DNA of 64,000 nt from Curtobacterium sp. 458. GTDB taxonomy: Bacteria > Actinomycetota > Actinomycetes > Actinomycetales > Microbacteriaceae. Numbering within the stretch: the first letter of the stretch is position 1; the number at the start of each line of letters is the position of its first letter. This document shows positions 48,838 to 57,401 of the stretch, piece after piece. The notes beneath the pieces are model-generated. The model saw nothing but the letters and a program-made list of their open reading frames with translations. It did not search any database and was not told where the DNA came from. The DNA lies in NCBI RefSeq assembly GCF_030406605.1, contig NZ_CP129104.1, positions 2,939,997 through 3,003,996 on the forward strand, read 5' to 3'. Position numbers and translations under genes: made by a program.

Positions 48838-50112
48838 CTACCGGACGGAGACCGGGGTCTCGTCGCGCTCCTCGTAGAGGACGTAGCCCTCTTCACCGTG
48901 GACCGCGGTGTCGATGCCGGCGACCTCGTCCTCGGTCTTCACGCGGAAGCCGATGGTCTTCTCGATGATCCAACCGATCGCGAAGGCCAGGACGAAGGAG
49001 TACAGGCCGACGGCGCCGGCGGCGGCCGCCTGCTTGCCGAGCTGGACGAACGAGCCGGAGTAGATCAGGCCGGTGTCGTTGGCGAAGAAGCCGAGGAACA
49101 GCGTGCCGAAGATGCCGCCGACGAGGTGGACACCCACGACGTCGAGCGAGTCGTCGAAGCCGAGCTTGTACTTCCAGTCGATCGCGAAGCAGCAGACGAT
49201 GCCGGCGAGGAACCCGAGGAGGATGCCCCAGCCCGGGGTGAGGGCGGCGCAGGCCGGGGTGATCGCGACGAGACCGGTGACGGCACCAGAGGCGGCACCG
49301 ACGGACGTGGCCTTGCCGTCCTTGAGCTTCTCGACGAGCAGCCAGCCGAGGATGGCGGCGGCCGGGGCGGCGAGCGTGTTCACCCAGGCGATCGCGGCGA
49401 TGCCGTCCGCAGCGCCCTCGGAGCCGGCGTTGAAGCCGAACCAGCCGAACCAGAGGATCGCGGCACCGAGGAGCACGAAGGGCGGGTTGTGCGGCTTGTG
49501 CGCGCCCTTGGCGAAGCCGACGCGCTTGCCGAGCACGATCGCGAGGGCGAGCCCCGCGGCACCGGCGTTGATGTGCACCGCGGTGCCACCGGCGAAGTCG
49601 ATGACGCCCCACGTGGCGGCCCAACCGGAGGTGAGGTTGAACACCCACGACGCGACCGGGAAGTACACGACGGTGACCCAGATGCCCGCGAAGAGCATCC
49701 AGGCGCCGAACTTGGCGCGGTCGGCGATGGCGCCGGAGATCAGGGCGACGGTGATGATCGCGAACGTGGCCTGGAAGCCGACGAACGCCATCGACGGGTA
49801 CGCGGCGTTGATCGTGGAGGCCTTGGCCTCCTCGAACGCCTGGCCGAGGCCGATGAGGTTCCAGTCGATGCTGAAGAACCCGACGATGCCGCTGACCGCG
49901 GTGTGCGGACCGGTGTTCGCGAAGGCGATCGCGTAGCCGTACAGCACCCACAGGACGCTGACGAGCGCGATGGCTCCGAACGACATCATCATCATGCTGA
50001 TGACGGACTTGGCCTTCACCAGACCGCCGTAGAAGAAGGCCAGGCCGGGTGTCATGAACAACACCAGCGCCGCCATGACCAACACGAAGGTCGTGTTGCC
50101 CTGATCAAGCAT
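48838..50112 (-). CDS. amt: Ammonium transporter
   Basis: The 424-residue membrane protein of the Amt/Rh family has about 11 transmembrane helices. MTPGLAFFYGGLVKAKS and DFAGGTAVHINAGAAGLALA are hallmark sequences; conserved channel His residues lie in VHINAG and VVGVHLVGGIFG. ATG 50112 follows GAGAGGTG. No glnK/PII gene is adjacent. A sequence with exact GlnR-box spacing stands 70 bases upstream, so induction under nitrogen limitation is expected. Confidence 0.96.
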   Translation of the reverse strand: MLDQGNTTFVLVMAALVLFMTPGLAFFYGGLVKAKSVISMMMMSFGAIALVSVLWVLYGYAIAFANTGPHTAVSGIVGFFSIDWNLIGLGQAFEEAKASTINAAYPSMAFVGFQATFAIITVALISGAIADRAKFGAWMLFAGIWVTVVYFPVASWVFNLTSGWAATWGVIDFAGGTAVHINAGAAGLALAIVLGKRVGFAKGAHKPHNPPFVLLGAAILWFGWFGFNAGSEGAADGIAAIAWVNTLAAPAAAILGWLLVEKLKDGKATSVGAASGAVTGLVAITPACAALTPGWGILLGFLAGIVCCFAIDWKYKLGFDDSLDVVGVHLVGGIFGTLFLGFFANDTGLIYSGSFVQLGKQAAAAGAVGLYSFVLAFAIGWIIEKTIGFRVKTEDEVAGIDTAVHGEEGYVLYEERDETPVSVR

Positions 50113-50181
50113 CTGTTCACCTCTCGATTGCACGAACGGCTCTTGGACCGCCTCGGGTGCTGTCGAGTTTGGCGAGGTGCT

Positions 50182-50219
50182 GTTTCACCGATGAGCACGA
50201 TCTGTTTCGCGGATGTAAC
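50182..50219 (-). promoter_or_regulatory. Candidate GlnR-binding site upstream of amt
   Basis: On the minus strand the four 5-base elements read GTTAC, GAAAC, TGCTC and GAAAC, each separated by exactly 6 bases. This matches the actinobacterial GlnR box gTnAc-n6-GaAAc-n6-GtnAc-n6-GaAAc at three of four elements. It ends 70 bases upstream of the amt start. Confidence 0.7.
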
Positions 50220-50310
50220 GCGACGTCGCGCCGTGTGAACGTTGTGTTTCGGCGGGCGGCGGGTCCCCGGCGACCGTCTGGACGGTCGCGCCACCAGGGC
50301 GGGCACCACC

Positions 50311-50352
50311 GGACGGGAGGCGCGGTGCGGGCCCGCCACGCGCCTCCCGGCC
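50311..50352. terminator. Hairpin after zapE (GGAGGC palindrome family)
   Basis: GGGAGGCGCG (50315-50324) pairs with CGCGCCTCCC (50339-50348) around a centre containing GCGGGCCCGC; the outer bases pair with mismatches. It is 14 bases after the zapE stop on the minus strand and so probably ends zapE transcription before the amt promoter region. Confidence 0.65.
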
Positions 50353-50366
50353 GTCGGGTGGTCGCC

Positions 50367-51392
50367 TCAGGCGGCGCGGGTCAGCGCGACCACGCGCGAC
50401 GCCGCGCGGAGGTACTTCTTCCGGTACCCGCCGTCGAGCATCGTCTGCGGGTACACCGCGTCGAGCGGCGTGCCCGACGACACGATGCGCACCTGCGCGT
50501 CGTACAGCCGGTCGACGAGCGCGACCCAGCGGAGCGCGTCGGTCTGGTCCGTGAACGGCGTCGCATCGGTGAGGCCGACCGCGTCGAGCCCCTCGACCAG
50601 CGCGACGTACTTCGAGGGGTGCACGGTGCCGAGGTGGGCGACGACGTCCGCGAAGGCGTCGAGGGTGACGGCACCGGCGGGCAGTGCCGCGGCGACGTCG
50701 GACACCACCGCGGCGGACTCGTCGACGGCGCGACGGCGGTAGTCGAGCCCGTCGATGCGGAGTGTGTCGAACCGGTCGGACATCGCCTGGATCTCGCGGA
50801 GGAAGTCCTGTGCGGCGAAGCGACCCTCGCCGAGGGCTCCCGGCGGGGTGTTCGAGGTGGCGGCGAAGCGGGTGCCGGTCTCGGAGAGCTCCTTGATGAG
50901 CCGCGTCATCATCATCGTGTCGCCCGGGTCGTCGAGCTCGAACTCGTCGATGCACACGAGTGCCGTGCCGCGGAGGAGATCGACGGTGCCCTGGAACCCG
51001 AGCGCCCCGACGAGTGCGGTGTACTCGATGAACGTGCCGAAGGTCTTCCGCCCTGAGGCCGCGTGGTACGCCGCGGCGAGGAGGTGGGTCTTGCCGACAC
51101 CGAACCCGCCGTCGAGGTACACGCCCGACTTGGCGGCTGCCTCCGGTGCGGCGCTCCGGCGCCGCCCGAACAGTCCCCGTCGCGGCGCTGCCCCGCCGCC
51201 GCCGGCCGTCACGAACGCCTCCACGGCATCCCGGACCGACGCCTGGGACGGGTAGTCGGGGTCCGGCCGGTACGACTCGAACGACGCGTCGGTGAACTGC
51301 GGCGGCGGGACGAGGGCCGCGGCCATCTGCTGCGGGGACACCTGCGGGTCGCGGTCGACGAGGTGGCTCGGCACCGAGGCGTGTTCAGGCAA
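50367..51392 (-). CDS. zapE: Cell division ATPase ZapE (AFG1-like)
   Basis: A 341-residue AAA-type ATPase of the ZapE/AFG1 family. Walker A GGFGVGKT lies at residues 95-102, Walker B in LVCIDEFELDD, followed by TSNTPPGALGEGRF with the sensor Asn. ZapE acts on the Z ring during division in Proteobacteria; the actinobacterial role is not well studied. The start is ambiguous: TTG 51392 is preferred because GGAAGG lies 7 bases upstream and the product begins MPEHASVPSHLVDRDPQV. It is divergent from the sulfurtransferase gene. Confidence 0.87.
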   Translation of the reverse strand: MPEHASVPSHLVDRDPQVSPQQMAAALVPPPQFTDASFESYRPDPDYPSQASVRDAVEAFVTAGGGGAAPRRGLFGRRRSAAPEAAAKSGVYLDGGFGVGKTHLLAAAYHAASGRKTFGTFIEYTALVGALGFQGTVDLLRGTALVCIDEFELDDPGDTMMMTRLIKELSETGTRFAATSNTPPGALGEGRFAAQDFLREIQAMSDRFDTLRIDGLDYRRRAVDESAAVVSDVAAALPAGAVTLDAFADVVAHLGTVHPSKYVALVEGLDAVGLTDATPFTDQTDALRWVALVDRLYDAQVRIVSSGTPLDAVYPQTMLDGGYRKKYLRAASRVVALTRAA

Positions 51393-51527
51393 GGACGGCC
51401 CTTCCGGGAAGCATGTCGTGCGGTGCAACGTTGCGGCTGGAGCACGGTCCGCACGCGTACCGTTGCCCACAGGCACCGAGGACCGATCCTAGTCCGGCGC
51501 CCGATCACCACCTGGAGGTAGCACGCC

Positions 51528-52439
51528 ATGACCGCACCGGTCGACCCGTCCGAGAAGTTCGCCGCCTACGCCCACCCGGAGCGCCTCGTCTCCACCGAGT
51601 GGCTGCAGGAGCAGCTCGACGCCGGGGTCGGCGCTCCGGACCTGGTCGTCGTCGAGTCCGACGAGGACGTCCTGCTCTACGAGACCGGGCACGTCCCCGG
51701 CTCGGTGAAGATCGACTGGCACACGGACCTCAACGACCCGGTGCAGCGCGACTACATCGACGGCGAGGCCTTCGCCCGGCTGCTCGGTGGCAAGGGCATC
51801 GCGCGCGACACCACCGTTGTGGTCTACGGCGACAAGAACAACTGGTGGGCCGCGTACGCCCTCTGGGTCTTCACGCTCTTCGGCCACGAGGACGTCCGAC
51901 TGCTCGACGGCGGTCGGGCGAAGTGGATCGCCGAGGACCGCGCCCTCACGACCGACCGCACCGAGGTCACCCCGGTCGAGTACCCGGTCGTCGAGCGGAG
52001 CGACGAGCAGGTCCGCGCCTTCAAGGAGGACGTGCTCGCCCACCTCGGCAAGCCGCTCATCGACGTCCGGAGCGCCCCGGAGTACTCGGGCGAGCGGACC
52101 ACCGCGCCGGACTACCCGGAGGAGGGCGCGCTGCGCGGCGGACACGTCCCGACCGCGGTGAACATCCCGTGGGCGACCGCGGCCGCGCCCGACGGCACCT
52201 TCAAGGACCGTGCCGAGCTCGACGCGATCTACCGCGACGGTGCCGGCATCGGCGACGCCGACGAGGTCATCGCCTACTGCCGCATCGGGGAACGGTCGAG
52301 CCACACCTGGTTCGTCCTGCAGCACCTCCTCGGCTACGAGAACGTCCGCAACTACGACGGCTCGTGGACCGAGTGGGGCAGCGCCGTCCGCGTCCCGATC
52401 GTCCAGGGCTCCGAGCCGGGCGAGGCCCCGACCCGATGA
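51528..52439 (+). CDS. sseA: Thiosulfate/3-mercaptopyruvate sulfurtransferase
   Basis: The 303-residue protein has two rhodanese domains. The C-terminal active loop is [11 protein letters not shown] with persulfide-forming Cys251; the N-terminal domain (about 20-150, with [15 protein letters not shown]) is inactive. It transfers sulfur from thiosulfate or mercaptopyruvate to an acceptor. ATG 51528 follows GGAGGT. Its stop overlaps the SufE-like gene (ATGA), so SufE is the probable acceptor. Confidence 0.93.
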   Translation: MTAPVDPSEKFAAYAHPERLVSTEWLQEQLDAGVGAPDLVVVESDEDVLLYETGHVPGSVKIDWHTDLNDPVQRDYIDGEAFARLLGGKGIARDTTVVVYGDKNNWWAAYALWVFTLFGHEDVRLLDGGRAKWIAEDRALTTDRTEVTPVEYPVVERSDEQVRAFKEDVLAHLGKPLIDVRSAPEYSGERTTAPDYPEEGALRGGHVPTAVNIPWATAAAPDGTFKDRAELDAIYRDGAGIGDADEVIAYCRIGERSSHTWFVLQHLLGYENVRNYDGSWTEWGSAVRVPIVQGSEPGEAPTR

Positions 52440-52894
52440 CCGACGACACCACGGCGCTGCCGGCGACGCTCGCGGAGATCCGGGACGACTTCCTCGAGCT
52501 CTCCCAGCAGGACCGGCTCCAGCTGCTCCTCGAGTTCTCCGACGAACTCCCGGCGCTGCCCGAGCGGCTGCAGGGCCACGAGGACGAGCTCGAGCGCGTC
52601 GAGGAGTGCCAGTCCCCCGTGTTCATCACGGTCACGGTCGGTGAGGACGGTGACGCCCCCGACGTCGTCCGGATGCACGCGACCGCACCGCGCGAGGCCC
52701 CGACCACCCGTGGCTTCGCGTCGATCCTCGCGCAGGGGCTGTCCGGCCTGACGGTCGACGAGGTCCTCGCCGTCCCGGCCGACTACCCGCTGACGATCGG
52801 GCTCTCCGAGGCGGTCAGCCCGCTGCGCATCCGCGGCATGGTCGGGATGCTCGGCCGGGTGCAGCGGCAGGTCCGCACGCTCGCCTCAGCCTGA
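52436..52894 (+). CDS. sufE: SufE-like sulfur acceptor protein
   Basis: A 152-residue SufE-family protein. Cys58 in VEECQSPVF is the sulfur-accepting residue, and [20 protein letters not shown] is the conserved helix. SufE normally takes sulfur from the cysteine desulfurase SufS for iron-sulfur cluster building. Here it is co-translated with a rhodanese, which suggests sulfur feeding from thiosulfate or mercaptopyruvate. Confidence 0.92.
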   Translation: MTDDTTALPATLAEIRDDFLELSQQDRLQLLLEFSDELPALPERLQGHEDELERVEECQSPVFITVTVGEDGDAPDVVRMHATAPREAPTTRGFASILAQGLSGLTVDEVLAVPADYPLTIGLSEAVSPLRIRGMVGMLGRVQRQVRTLASA

Positions 52895-52908
52895 TCCCGC
52901 CCACCCTC

Positions 52909-52950
52909 GGACTGCAGGCGCGGTGCCAGCGTGCACCGCGCCTCCAGTCC
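52909..52950. terminator. Bidirectional hairpin after sufE (GGAGGC palindrome family)
   Basis: GGACTGCAGGCGCGGTGC pairs with GCACCGCGCCTCCAGTCC (one mismatch) around a 6-base loop. It lies 14 bases after sufE and 15 bases after the stop of the convergent hydrolase gene, so it can serve both. Confidence 0.85.
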
Positions 52951-52965
52951 GTCAGGTGGCCGTGT

Positions 52966-54189
52966 CTACGACGCGCGCGCCGCGCCCTGGTGCTGGACCA
53001 CCTCGGTGAGCCACGCGAGGATGCGGGCGTCGAACCAGTCGGCGTCGTGGTTCCAGAGCTTGGTGTGCCGTGCAGTGTGCTGCACCTCGAGCCGGACGAT
53101 GTCGGGTCGGACGCGCGCGAGGTCGTGGGACGCCGACGACGGGACGAAGCCGTCGTCGTCGGAGTGCAGCAGCAGGATCGGGACGTGGAGCTCGTCGGCG
53201 CGGGCGACCATGTCGAGCTCGCGCAGGTCCACGGGCTCGCGCAGTCCGGCGACCCGGTGCAGCACGGGCGCCCGGAGGAGCCACTGTGCGACCTTCCGCA
53301 CGGTCTTCGGGAAGCGGAGCAGGCGGCTCTGCGACTTGAGGACCGCGTGCCAGTCGACCACCGGGGACTCGAGGACCACGCCGTCCACGAGGTGCGCCGA
53401 CGACGACCGCAGGAGTGTCTGGAGCACGACCGCGCCGCCCATCGACCAGCCCATCAGGACCACGCTCGTCGCGCCCTCGCCGGCGACCCAGCGCAGGGCG
53501 GCGTCGATGTCCTCCCACTCGGTACTGCCGAGGCCGTACCGCCCGTCGACGCTCCGCGGGGCGACCCCGTCGTTGCGCCAGGACGCGAGGAGCACCGAGT
53601 AGCCCGCGGCCCGGAACACGGGCACGGCGCGGATGGTCTCGGCGCGGGTGACACCGCGGCCGTGCACGAGCACCGCCCAGGGCGCCTCCGGGTCGTCAGC
53701 ACGGACCACCCACGCCGGCGCAGGGCCGTTCGGGGTGGGGACGTCGACGTCCTCGACGGGGACGTCGAGCTCGCCGGGCGTCAGGTAGAACCATCCGCCC
53801 CACCGACCACGGCGGGCGTTCGTCGGGTCACCGGCGTCGATCGCGATGATCCGGCGAGTGACGGTGGTGTCGGTCGTCCCGAGGACCTCGCCGACGCGCA
53901 TGTGGCCGGTGCCGGCGCCGAACCAGAGGCTGTACCGCCCCTGCAGCTCCGTGTCCGCCGTGCGCTCGATCGTCACCGTGCGGGCACCGGGGTCGACCGC
54001 GTGGATCGGGACCCGCTCGGTGCGCTTGCGGTCCGGCGTGACGACGGCCCGGGCGACCGCGGCGACGAACCCGCCGACGACCGCCGCGCTGATCGTGGCG
54101 GCCGCGATCCCCGCCCCGAGCGCCACCACCCCGGCCGACCGGGCCGATCGCTGGAGGGCGTCCTCGGCGGGTCGTGCGGATCCGGGCAT
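52966..54189 (-). CDS. Membrane-anchored alpha/beta hydrolase
   Basis: The protein (407 residues from ATG 54189) has an N-terminal membrane helix (about 18-46) followed by a beta-rich region and an alpha/beta-hydrolase domain (about 165-405). The nucleophile elbow is GWSMGG; an oxyanion motif HGRGVT, the Asp in HSDDDGFVPSS and a late His in QHTARHTKLWNHD complete a plausible triad. Substrate is unknown. ATG 54210 is also possible, but 54189 is preferred because a TAGGCT box ends 7 bases before it, giving a leaderless transcript. It is divergent from DUF3000. Confidence 0.83.
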   Translation of the reverse strand: MPGSARPAEDALQRSARSAGVVALGAGIAAATISAAVVGGFVAAVARAVVTPDRKRTERVPIHAVDPGARTVTIERTADTELQGRYSLWFGAGTGHMRVGEVLGTTDTTVTRRIIAIDAGDPTNARRGRWGGWFYLTPGELDVPVEDVDVPTPNGPAPAWVVRADDPEAPWAVLVHGRGVTRAETIRAVPVFRAAGYSVLLASWRNDGVAPRSVDGRYGLGSTEWEDIDAALRWVAGEGATSVVLMGWSMGGAVVLQTLLRSSSAHLVDGVVLESPVVDWHAVLKSQSRLLRFPKTVRKVAQWLLRAPVLHRVAGLREPVDLRELDMVARADELHVPILLLHSDDDGFVPSSASHDLARVRPDIVRLEVQHTARHTKLWNHDADWFDARILAWLTEVVQHQGAARAS

Positions 54190-54196
54190 GCCCGGG

Positions 54197-54206
54197 AGCC
54201 TAGTCT
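54197..54206. promoter_or_regulatory. Overlapping divergent -10 elements sharing one TA
   Basis: In AGCCTAGTCT the top strand reads TAGTCT, ending 6 bases before GTG 54213, and the bottom strand reads TAGGCT, ending 7 bases before ATG 54189. The two -10 boxes share the central TA. Both genes would be leaderless and start from one unwound region. Confidence 0.65.
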
Positions 54207-54212
54207 GCATCC

Positions 54213-54797
54213 GTGTCCGAATCCCGAGAGCCCGACGCCTTCGCCAGGCTCCGCGCGTTCGTGGCGTCCGACCGGCCGCGCACCGAGACCACCGTCACCG
54301 AGATCCCCTCCCCGTCGCGGATCGCGCCGTGGTCCCTCGCACTCGCGGCGGACGTCTCCGGCGCCGCCCACGGGGTCGACTCCGACCTCGGCACCGGCCG
54401 GTTCATCGCCCTGTACGACCCCGAAGAACCCGAGGGCTGGGACGGCGCGTTCCGCATCGTGACGTTCGCGCAGGCACCGCTCGAGCCGGAGATCGGTGTC
54501 GACGAGTTCGTCGCCGACGTGACGTGGAGCTGGCTCGTCGACGCCCTCGCAGCGCACGGCGCGACGTACGACCACGCGTCCGGGACGGCCACGAAGATCA
54601 TCTCGCGCGGGTACGGTGACCTCGCGGCGCAGGGCGACGGCGCGCAGCTCGAGCTGCGGGCGTCGTGGACGCCGCGTGACGAGGACCTCACGGCGCACGT
54701 CCGAGCCTGGGAGGACATCGTCGCGATGCTCGCGGGCCTGCCGCCCACCTCGGACGGCGTGACCCTGTTGGCCCCGAGGAGGACCGCACGTGACTGA
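54213..54797 (+). CDS. DUF3000 family protein
   Basis: The 194-residue protein matches DUF3000, an actinobacterial family of unknown role usually next to the HRDC ribonuclease D-like gene, as here. Typical parts are RIAPWSLALAADVSG and the acidic central segment DPEEPEGWDGAFRIVTFAQA, followed by DVTWSWLVDALAAHGA. The GTG start at 54213 has no ribosome site, and a TAGTCT box 6 bases upstream indicates a leaderless message. Its end overlaps the next gene by 8 bases. Confidence 0.85.
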   Translation: MSESREPDAFARLRAFVASDRPRTETTVTEIPSPSRIAPWSLALAADVSGAAHGVDSDLGTGRFIALYDPEEPEGWDGAFRIVTFAQAPLEPEIGVDEFVADVTWSWLVDALAAHGATYDHASGTATKIISRGYGDLAAQGDGAQLELRASWTPRDEDLTAHVRAWEDIVAMLAGLPPTSDGVTLLAPRRTARD

Positions 54798-56052
54798 CCC
54801 CGCTCCGTCGACCGGTGCTGCCGCGTCGGACTCGTCCCCGTTCGAGGAGGGGCACGCGACGGTCCACGTGATCGAGTCGCGCACCGAGTACCTCGCCGCG
54901 GTCGAGGCGCTCGCGGGTGGCTACGGGCCGGTCGCCGTCGACGCCGAACGCGCCAGCGGGTACCGGTACTCACAGCGCGCCTACCTCATCCAGGTGTTCC
55001 GGCGAGGAGCGGGTTCGTTCCTGTTCGACCCGATCGCGATCGGTTCGTTCGCCGAGTTGCAGGACGCCATCGTGGACGAGGAGTGGCTGTTCCACGCCGC
55101 CTCGCAGGACCTCCCGTGCCTGCAGGAGGTCGGACTCGTCCCCACGAGGATCTTCGACACCGAGCTCGGTGCGCGCATCGCCGGGTTCCCCCGGGTCGGG
55201 CTCGGCGCCGTCGTCGAGCAGCTGCTCGGCATCACGCTCGCGAAGGCGCACTCCGCCGCCGACTGGTCGACCCGACCGCTCCCGCAGTCCTGGCTCGTGT
55301 ACGCCGCGCTCGACGTCGAACTGCTCCCCGACCTCCGGGACGCCCTTGCGGCGGTCCTGGACGAGGCGGGCAAGACGCGGATCGCGGAGGAGGAGTTCGC
55401 CGCCGTGCTGGCGCGCGCGCCCAAGCCCCCGCGCGCCGAGCCCTGGCGTCGTCTCTCCGGCATGCACGCTCTCCGCGGTGCCCGTGCGCTCGCGATCGCC
55501 CGTGCGCTGTGGACGGCGCGCGACGAGTACGCCCGCGAGGCGGACATCGCCCCGGGTCGGACCATCCCCGACGCCGCGATCGTCGCAGCGGCGGCCGCGA
55601 ACCCCGCGTCGAAGGGCGAGCTCGCCGGGCTCAAGGCCTTCACCGGACGTGCGAGCCGGAGCGAGATGGACCGCTGGTGGGCCGCCGTCGAGGCCGGTCG
55701 CACGACCGAGGACCTCCCCCGGCTCCGCGCCGTCGGCGACCCGTCGCTGCCGCCGCCCCGTGCGTGGGCCGATCGCAACCCCGAGGCCGACCGTCGCTAC
55801 AAGGCGGCACGTGCCGCGGTCGTCGCGCGCGCCGAGGCACTCGACCTGCCCGTCGAGAACCTCCTGACGCCGGAGACCCTCCGTGTCGTGTCGTGGGAGC
55901 CGCCCGCGTCGATCGCGACCGAGACCGTCGGAGCCGCCCTCGCCGCGCACGACGCCCGGCCGTGGCAGGTCGAGGAGACGGCGTCGATCATCGCGCAGGC
56001 CTTTGTCGCTGCTGCACAGGAGCCTGCTGCTGAGAGCAACACCGGCTCGTAG
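54790..56052 (+). CDS. HRDC domain ribonuclease D-like 3'-5' exonuclease
   Basis: A 420-residue protein with a DEDD-type exonuclease domain (about 25-205) and an HRDC domain (about 220-300), plus a second C-terminal helical part. Motif I VAVDAERASG keeps DxE, motif II LFHAASQDLPCL keeps the Asp, and motif III has YAALDVELLPDL. It is probably involved in RNA 3' maturation or turnover. GTG 54790 follows GAGGAGG inside the DUF3000 3' end, giving an 8-base overlap. Confidence 0.88.
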   Translation: MTDPAPSTGAAASDSSPFEEGHATVHVIESRTEYLAAVEALAGGYGPVAVDAERASGYRYSQRAYLIQVFRRGAGSFLFDPIAIGSFAELQDAIVDEEWLFHAASQDLPCLQEVGLVPTRIFDTELGARIAGFPRVGLGAVVEQLLGITLAKAHSAADWSTRPLPQSWLVYAALDVELLPDLRDALAAVLDEAGKTRIAEEEFAAVLARAPKPPRAEPWRRLSGMHALRGARALAIARALWTARDEYAREADIAPGRTIPDAAIVAAAAANPASKGELAGLKAFTGRASRSEMDRWWAAVEAGRTTEDLPRLRAVGDPSLPPPRAWADRNPEADRRYKAARAAVVARAEALDLPVENLLTPETLRVVSWEPPASIATETVGAALAAHDARPWQVEETASIIAQAFVAAAQEPAAESNTGS

Positions 56053-56178
56053 GAACACCCCAACCGGCATGCGTCCGCCCAGGCGGCGGGCATAGCGTCG
56101 GTACCGTCGCCGGGTACGACCCGGCCGGTCGGGGCGGAACGTGCCCCGACTCGATCGATGAGGATCTGGAGGCCCAGA

Positions 56179-57399
56179 TTGCCCAAGGCAGCAGACGTCG
56201 TCTTCGTTGACGGCGTGCGGACACCGTTCGGACGTGCCGGAGAGAAGGGGGTGTTCTGGAAGACCCGCGCGGACGACCTCGCGGTCCACGCGATGCGCGG
56301 TCTGCTCGACCGCAACGCCTCCCTCGACGGTGCCGCCGTGGACGACGTCGCCGTCGCGGCCACGACGCAGCAGGGCGACCAGGGGCTCACCCTCGGTCGC
56401 ACCGTCGGGATGCTCGCGGGCCTGCCGAAGTCGGTGCCTGGTTACGCGATCGACCGCATGTGTGCCGGAGCCATGACGAGCGTCACGACCCTCGCCGGCG
56501 CGATCGCCTTCGGCGCGGCCGACGTCGCGATCGCCGGTGGCGTCGAGCACATGGGCCGTCACCCGATGGGCTTCGGTGCCGACGTCAACCCGCGCTTCGT
56601 CGCCGAGCGCATGGTCGCGACCGACGCGCTCGTGATGGGGTCCACCGCCGAGCGTCTCCACGACCGTTTCCCGACCATCACCAAGGACCGCACCGACGCC
56701 TACGCCGTGCAGTCGCAGCAGCGGTACGCCGCCGCGTGGGCAGCCGGCAAGCTGCAGCCCGACGTCGTCCCGGTCGAGGTCAACACCGGCGAGGGCTGGG
56801 ACATCGTCACGAAGGACGAGCCGCCGCGCCCGGGCACCACGCTCGAGGCACTCGCCGCCCTCAAGACGCCGTTCCGCCCGCACGGCCGCATCACCGCGGG
56901 CAACGCGGCCGGCCTGAACGACGGCGCCACGATGAGCCTCCTCGCCTCCGCCGACGCCGCGAAGGAGCACGGCCTGCCGCAGAAGATGCGCATGGTCTCC
57001 TTCGCCTTCGCCGGGGTCGACCCCGAGGTGATGGGCATCGGCCCCGTCCCCGCGACGGACAAGGCACTCGCCAAGGCCGGCCTCTCCATCGACGACATCG
57101 GCCTGTTCGAGATCAACGAGGCGTTCGCCGTGCAGGTGCTCGCGTTCCTCGACAACTACGGCATCGCCCAGGACTCCGCGAACGTGAACGCCTGGGGCGG
57201 CGCCATCGCCGTCGGTCACCCCCTCGCGTCCAGTGGTGTCCGTCTCATGACGCAGCTCGCCGCGCAGTTCGCCGAACGCCCGGACGTGCAGTACGGCATC
57301 ACGACGATGTGCATCGGGCTGGGCCAGGGCGGCACCGTCATCTGGGAGAACCCGAACTACTCGAAGTCCGCCGCCCGTTCCGCCCGGAAGGACGCCTGA
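56179..57399 (+). CDS. fadA: Acetyl-CoA acyltransferase (thiolase), beta-oxidation
   Basis: The 406-residue thiolase carries the active Cys95 in DRMCAGAM, the GLFEINEAFAVQ block, GHPLASSG with the catalytic His, and the C-terminal MCIGLGQGG with the second Cys. It cleaves 3-ketoacyl-CoA in the last step of beta-oxidation. The start is probably TTG 56179, because GGAGG lies 6 bases upstream and the product begins MPKAADVVFVDGVRTPFG; the in-frame ATG at 56158 has no site. It is followed 2 bases later by fadB. Confidence 0.94.
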   Translation: MPKAADVVFVDGVRTPFGRAGEKGVFWKTRADDLAVHAMRGLLDRNASLDGAAVDDVAVAATTQQGDQGLTLGRTVGMLAGLPKSVPGYAIDRMCAGAMTSVTTLAGAIAFGAADVAIAGGVEHMGRHPMGFGADVNPRFVAERMVATDALVMGSTAERLHDRFPTITKDRTDAYAVQSQQRYAAAWAAGKLQPDVVPVEVNTGEGWDIVTKDEPPRPGTTLEALAALKTPFRPHGRITAGNAAGLNDGATMSLLASADAAKEHGLPQKMRMVSFAFAGVDPEVMGIGPVPATDKALAKAGLSIDDIGLFEINEAFAVQVLAFLDNYGIAQDSANVNAWGGAIAVGHPLASSGVRLMTQLAAQFAERPDVQYGITTMCIGLGQGGTVIWENPNYSKSAARSARKDA

Positions 57400-57401
57400 T
57401 C

